In this document: piece after piece, positions 61,015 to 64,000 of the stretch
Numbering within the stretch: position 1 is the stretch's first letter
How the letters are laid out: every line of letters starts with the position of its first letter
DNA from: Psychromicrobium silvestre
GTDB lineage: Bacteria; Actinomycetota; Actinomycetes; Actinomycetales; Micrococcaceae
DNA length: 64,000 bases
Direction of reading: 5' to 3'
Assembly (NCBI RefSeq): GCF_013408295.1
Contig: NZ_JACBYQ010000001.1
Coordinates: forward strand, 1,364,001-1,428,000
Position numbers and translations under genes: made by a program
The notes under the pieces: model-generated
Databases searched by the model: none
What the model was told of the DNA's origin: nothing
Seen by the model: only the letters and a program-made list of their open reading frames with translations

Positions 61015-61863
61015 GTGACCGTCAACGTTCCCAACGTGACTTTGAACAATGGCAATAGCATGCCCCAGCTGGGCCTCGGCGTTTGGCAGGTGCCGGATGA
61101 TGAGGCGACGGCGGCCGTCACCAGTGCGCTAAACGCAGGCTACCGCAGCATCGACACCGCGGCCATCTATGGCAACGAAGAGGGCGTGGGCAAGGCGATC
61201 AAGGACTTCCTGGCTTCGAGCGGCGTAGATCGTTCCGAGCTCTTCGTCACCACCAAACTGTGGAATGGCGAGCAGGGCTACGAAAAGACCCTGGCGGCTT
61301 TCGAAACGAGCCTGAACAAGCTGGGCTTGGAGTACGTGGATCTTTATTTGATTCACTGGCCGACCCCGGAGAACGATACCTATGTTGACACCTGGCGCGC
61401 CTTCGAGGAGATTTACGCCTCCGGCCGCGCCAAGGCTATTGGCGTTTCCAACTTCCAGCAGGCTCATTTGCAGCGCTTGATCGATCTGGGTGGCACCGTT
61501 CCTGCGGTCAACCAGATCGAACTACACCCGAATCTGCAGCAGCGCGAGCTGCGTGCCTTCCACGCCGAGCACGGCATCCACACCGAGGACTGGAGCCCCT
61601 TGGCACAGGGTGGCGAGCTATTGCAGGATGCTTCGCTCATCGCCATCGCGGAAGCCCACGGTAAGAGCACCGCTCAGGTGATCATTCGCTGGCATGTACA
61701 GATCGGGAACATCGTGATCCCGAAGTCCGTCACCCCGGAGCGCATTGCCGCGAACATCGATGTTTTCGATTTCGAGTTGAGCGCCGAGGAATTGGCTACC
61801 ATCGAGGCACTCGATAAGGGCGGCCGAATCGGACCGAACCCGGACGAGTTCAACGTAAGCTAA
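61015..61863 (+). CDS. Aldo/keto reductase
   Basis: A 282-residue NADPH-dependent oxidoreductase of the AKR superfamily. The catalytic tetrad is complete: Asp47, Tyr52 (AAIYGNEEGVG), Lys81 (TTKLWN) and His114 (YLIHWP). The C-terminal VIPKSVTPERIAANIDVFDFEL binds NADPH. Length and sequence match the 2,5-diketo-D-gluconate reductase (AKR5) group. It starts at GTG 61015 after AAGGAG. It ends in a large terminator-like hairpin facing TetR. Confidence 0.92.
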   Translation: MTVNVPNVTLNNGNSMPQLGLGVWQVPDDEATAAVTSALNAGYRSIDTAAIYGNEEGVGKAIKDFLASSGVDRSELFVTTKLWNGEQGYEKTLAAFETSLNKLGLEYVDLYLIHWPTPENDTYVDTWRAFEEIYASGRAKAIGVSNFQQAHLQRLIDLGGTVPAVNQIELHPNLQQRELRAFHAEHGIHTEDWSPLAQGGELLQDASLIAIAEAHGKSTAQVIIRWHVQIGNIVIPKSVTPERIAANIDVFDFELSAEELATIEALDKGGRIGPNPDEFNVS

Positions 61864-61886
61864 GCCCTCCCTCTTTACGCGTTTAC

Positions 61887-61950
61887 GCGCGAGTGCACAC
61901 TTAACGCCCATCGTATCCTCGGAACATGGGCGTTAAGTGTGCACTCGCGC
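61887..61950. terminator. Perfect 25-bp hairpin between convergent genes
   Basis: Arms 61887-61911 (starting GCGCGAGTGCACACTTAACG) and 61926-61950 are perfect complements over 25 bp with a 14-nt loop. It fills most of the gap between the aldo/keto reductase and the convergent TetR gene. Its outer GCGCGAGT end matches the hairpin at 2682. Confidence 0.88.
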
Positions 61951-61955
61951 GGTAG

Positions 61956-62513
61956 TTAAGGGTGGGTGAGCAGGCGGGTGATCTCAACGACCGAAGCCCT
62001 TAGTTCAGCCCGCTGAGCGGCGCTGGCCTCCGCTTGGAGCTGGAAGGCGGCCTGCGTGGTCACAATCCCGATCACCTGATGTAGAAGATCCGCGGGCAGA
62101 TGCTTCGCTACCAAGCCGGAGCGCTGGGCGGCCCGAATCGCCTCCCCCTTGCGCGCTGCGGCACCCTGAACTTCCAGGCTCCGAATACCCTTCCCCTGAC
62201 GCTCCAACTGATCCCACAGCACGATGCGGAGCTGCCCCGGATGCTCTATCGCGTGATCGAAGAGCCTGCCAGCATATTCGGGCAGATGATCCGGATCGAT
62301 CGGAACGCTCTCCACAGTGGCAATAACCATCTCATCGAAGACCGCGTCAAAGAGCGCGTCCTTGGAACCAAAGTAGGTGTAGATCTGGGCCTTATTGCTG
62401 CCGGCATGAGCAGCAATTCGATCCACTCGGGCGCCCGCGATGCCCCGTTCCGCGAATTCCGTACTCGCGGCTTCCAGCAATCGGCGCTTAGTTGCCTGTG
62501 CATCCCTGACCAT
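61956..62513 (-). CDS. TetR-family transcriptional regulator
   Basis: A 185-residue regulator with an N-terminal HTH (about 10-55: FAERGIAGARVDRIAAHAGSNKAQIYTYFGSKDALFDAVF) and a helical ligand-binding domain. ATG 62513 is preferred to the TTG at 62519: on the minus strand TAATAT ends at 62520, so transcription probably begins at or just before ATG 62513, giving a leaderless message. It is divergent from a short-chain dehydrogenase, probably its target. Confidence 0.88.
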   Translation of the reverse strand: MVRDAQATKRRLLEAASTEFAERGIAGARVDRIAAHAGSNKAQIYTYFGSKDALFDAVFDEMVIATVESVPIDPDHLPEYAGRLFDHAIEHPGQLRIVLWDQLERQGKGIRSLEVQGAAARKGEAIRAAQRSGLVAKHLPADLLHQVIGIVTTQAAFQLQAEASAAQRAELRASVVEITRLLTHP

Positions 62514-62519
62514 AGCCAA

Positions 62520-62587
62520 ATATTACCAACCAGTTAGTTGACAAGCAAGAATGCAAGGCGTTCAATAGTTATCAACTAACCAGTTGG
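62520..62587. promoter_or_regulatory. Divergent promoters and TetR operators
   Basis: Two related sites, CCAACCAGTTAGTTGA (62526-62541) and TCAACTAACCAGTTGG (62572-62587), form an inverted pair with two mismatches. For the SDR gene, TTGACA (62538-62543) and TTCAAT (62561-62566) are 17 bases apart. For tetR on the minus strand, TTGCTT and TAATAT are 17 bases apart, with -10 at 62520-62525. The left site overlaps both promoters; the right lies just downstream of the SDR start site. Confidence 0.75.
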
Positions 62588-62607
62588 AAAGCGATTTGAG
62601 GAAGTTC

Positions 62608-63522
62608 ATGTATCAAGTTCCAGATCAAAAGGGAAAGCTCATCGTGGTCACCGGATCAAACTCCGGGACCGGCAAGGAAGCTGCCAAGCGGCTAGCAGTG
62701 GCCGGGGCCAAGGTCATTATGGCTGTGCGCACACCGGAAAAAGGTGAAGCTGCCAAGCAGGAGATTCTCTCCGCCCACCCCAACGCCCAGCTTGAGATTC
62801 GCAGAGTCGATTTGGCCGATCTCTCCAGCATCAAGGAATTCGCCGATGGCCTGCTGGCCGAGGGAACCCCACTTGACGTTTTGGTCAATAATGCAGGCGT
62901 TATGACCCCACCCACCCGGAATGCCACGGCGGACGGCTTTGAACTCCAATTCGGCAGTAACTTCCTGGGCCCCTTCGCCTTGACCAATCGGCTGCTTCCA
63001 CTGCTGCTCAAGGCAGAAGCTCCGCGAGTCACTACGATGAGCAGCGGGATGGCTAATTTTGGCCGCATTCACTTTGACGATCTGAACTGGAATCGCCGCT
63101 ATCGCAGCGCCGGGGCCTACTCCCAGTCCAAACTCGCCGATCTGATGCTCTCCCGACGGCTCGCCGATCTCGCCCTGGAACGCGGCTGGAAGCTCATGAG
63201 TAATGCAGCACACCCGGGCTACACCAAAACCAATCTGCAGACGGCTGGAGCCAGCCTAGGCCGGGAGAAACCAAGCATCGCCTGGTTTACCAGGCTGGAC
63301 ATCTTGCCCGCGCAACAGCCGGAGCAAGGCACCGAGCCGATGCTCTACGCTGCCACCAGCCCCGAGGCCGTGGCGAAGGGCTACTACGGGCCCTCCGGAC
63401 GCTTCGCCATGGTTGGGCCAACCGGCGTCGCCAGCTTGAACCGCCGGATGCGCGACGACGAGGTGGCTCGCAGACTGTGGGTCAAAGCCGAAAAACTGAC
63501 TGACACAGCACCACCAGCCTGA
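62608..63522 (+). CDS. Short-chain dehydrogenase/reductase
   Basis: A 304-residue SDR with cofactor motif TGSNSGTG (15-22), NNAG (94-97) and catalytic Ser145/146, Tyr171 and Lys175 (YSQSK). The RT...R charge pattern (MAVRTPEK) suggests NADP(H). It resembles the retinol dehydrogenase/protochlorophyllide reductase-like group. ATG 62608 has GAGGAAG upstream; a longer frame would start within the operator. It is probably repressed by the divergent TetR; substrate unknown. Confidence 0.88.
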   Translation: MYQVPDQKGKLIVVTGSNSGTGKEAAKRLAVAGAKVIMAVRTPEKGEAAKQEILSAHPNAQLEIRRVDLADLSSIKEFADGLLAEGTPLDVLVNNAGVMTPPTRNATADGFELQFGSNFLGPFALTNRLLPLLLKAEAPRVTTMSSGMANFGRIHFDDLNWNRRYRSAGAYSQSKLADLMLSRRLADLALERGWKLMSNAAHPGYTKTNLQTAGASLGREKPSIAWFTRLDILPAQQPEQGTEPMLYAATSPEAVAKGYYGPSGRFAMVGPTGVASLNRRMRDDEVARRLWVKAEKLTDTAPPA

Positions 63523-63605
63523 ATGAGGCTGGTAAACCCGACGAATACCTGACTACCCTTGAAGCGGGGACGCCGAGCAACCCGAGCAGCGATAGGAGAA
63601 AATCC

Positions 63606-63962
63606 ATGGCTTCAGATCTGATTCCTGGAATCAACCCGCAAGCGGAGCCAAGCGGCACTGGCTGCGCCGAATGCCTGGCCGAGGACGGCTGGTGGGTACA
63701 CCTACGTCGCTGCGCCGAATGCGGACATATCGGCTGTTGCGATACCTCACCGGCTCAGCACGCGAGTGCCCATGCTGGAAGCAGCGGGCACCAGATCATC
63801 ACCTCCTTCGAACCAGGTGAAAGTTGGTTCTATGACTTCAGCACCGACGAACTCACCCGCGGCCCGCGGCTTGCCGATCCGCAATCCCACCCGGATGAGC
63901 AGCCTGCTCCAGGCCCGGAGGGGAAAGTTCCGGAGAACTGGGAAGATCTGATTCACCGCTGA
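63606..63962 (+). CDS. UBP-type zinc-finger protein
   Basis: A 118-residue protein whose residues 18-90 form a ZnF-UBP domain. Cys20, Cys23, Cys36, Cys39, Cys44/45, His52, His56 and His62 are the candidate ligands of the two to three zinc sites, and GESWFYDFSTDEL matches the conserved aromatic end. In eukaryotes this domain binds the free C-terminus of ubiquitin; small bacterial versions are common in Actinobacteria and their ligand is unknown. ATG 63606 has ATAGGAG upstream. Confidence 0.88.
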   Translation: MASDLIPGINPQAEPSGTGCAECLAEDGWWVHLRRCAECGHIGCCDTSPAQHASAHAGSSGHQIITSFEPGESWFYDFSTDELTRGPRLADPQSHPDEQPAPGPEGKVPENWEDLIHR

Positions 63963-64000
63963 GACTAGAGGTCTTGAGCGTGCAGCCGAAGTGGGGATCG

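Noticed and set aside
1-64000. CRISPR arrays, insertion sequences, prophage genes, rRNA or tRNA genes
   Set aside because: No regularly spaced repeats, transposase or integrase motifs, or tRNA cloverleaf sequences were seen by reading; GGTTCGA-like words occur only inside genes.

Overview
The window is actinobacterial, most likely Micrococcaceae (the Arthrobacter / Renibacterium / Psychromicrobium neighbourhood). The evidence is a moderately high GC content, frequent GTG and TTG starts, and characteristic genes: mycothiol deacetylase MshB, the succinylase branch of diaminopimelate synthesis (dapD, dapC, dapE), a gluABCD-type glutamate transporter, DUF3117, and an ECF sigma factor next to tatB. 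Many genes and much of their order recall, from memory, the block between Rv1107c and Rv1234 of Mycobacterium tuberculosis. The genus is an inference; no rRNA or tRNA gene was seen.

Layout. 0-8.2 kb: the end of a DNA methyltransferase, a PHP phosphoesterase, aminopeptidase P, a general-stress-type membrane protein, an MgtE-N/CBS protein with a DUF1003 partner and Mrp, then tatB, a small membrane protein and the ECF sigma factor. 8.3-14.2 kb: O-methyltransferase, a sedolisin-family protease, DUF3117, a PIG-V-like membrane protein, tag, a DivIVA-like membrane protein and a LOG-family protein. 14.3-17.6 kb: gluABCD. 17.6-24.3 kb: lysine/peptidoglycan and central metabolism (dapE, dapD, a transglycosylase-like protein, citrate synthase, dapC, ferredoxin). 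24.4-28.8 kb: a lone SH3-like protein, a pyridoxine/HMP kinase, an mshB with a membrane extension, and typA. 28.8-29.55 kb holds no convincing gene. 29.5-37.5 kb: an oligopeptide ABC operon and a second, orphan peptide-binding lipoprotein beside a PH-domain protein.

37.5-41.6 kb is the accessory part. It holds an HTH-nucleotidyltransferase plus HEPN pair of toxin-antitoxin type with a possible third gene, a lone HsdR-N nuclease-like protein, a truncated acetyltransferase ending at a perfect palindrome, and a DinB-family protein. From 41.7 kb the core returns: ychF, rmuC, ispH, xseAB, PPK2, an alanine-type aminotransferase, an osmoprotectant ABC operon, rsgA, a Nudix protein, a sugar kinase, nitronate monooxygenase, an Lrp regulator, an ArsR-type regulator, corA with an AlaX-type editing protein, an aldo/keto reductase, a TetR/SDR divergent pair and a UBP zinc-finger protein.

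The most interesting features are the HEPN/nucleotidyltransferase locus with a repeated operator-like palindrome; long intergenic hairpins at about 2.7, 24.65 and 61.9 kb, one of which shares a GATAGCCCA motif with the palindrome at 40.77 kb; two regulators (ArsR- and TetR-type) that appear to be leaderless under their own palindromic operators; and hairpins placed inside the glu and opp operons. No CRISPR array, insertion sequence or prophage was seen.
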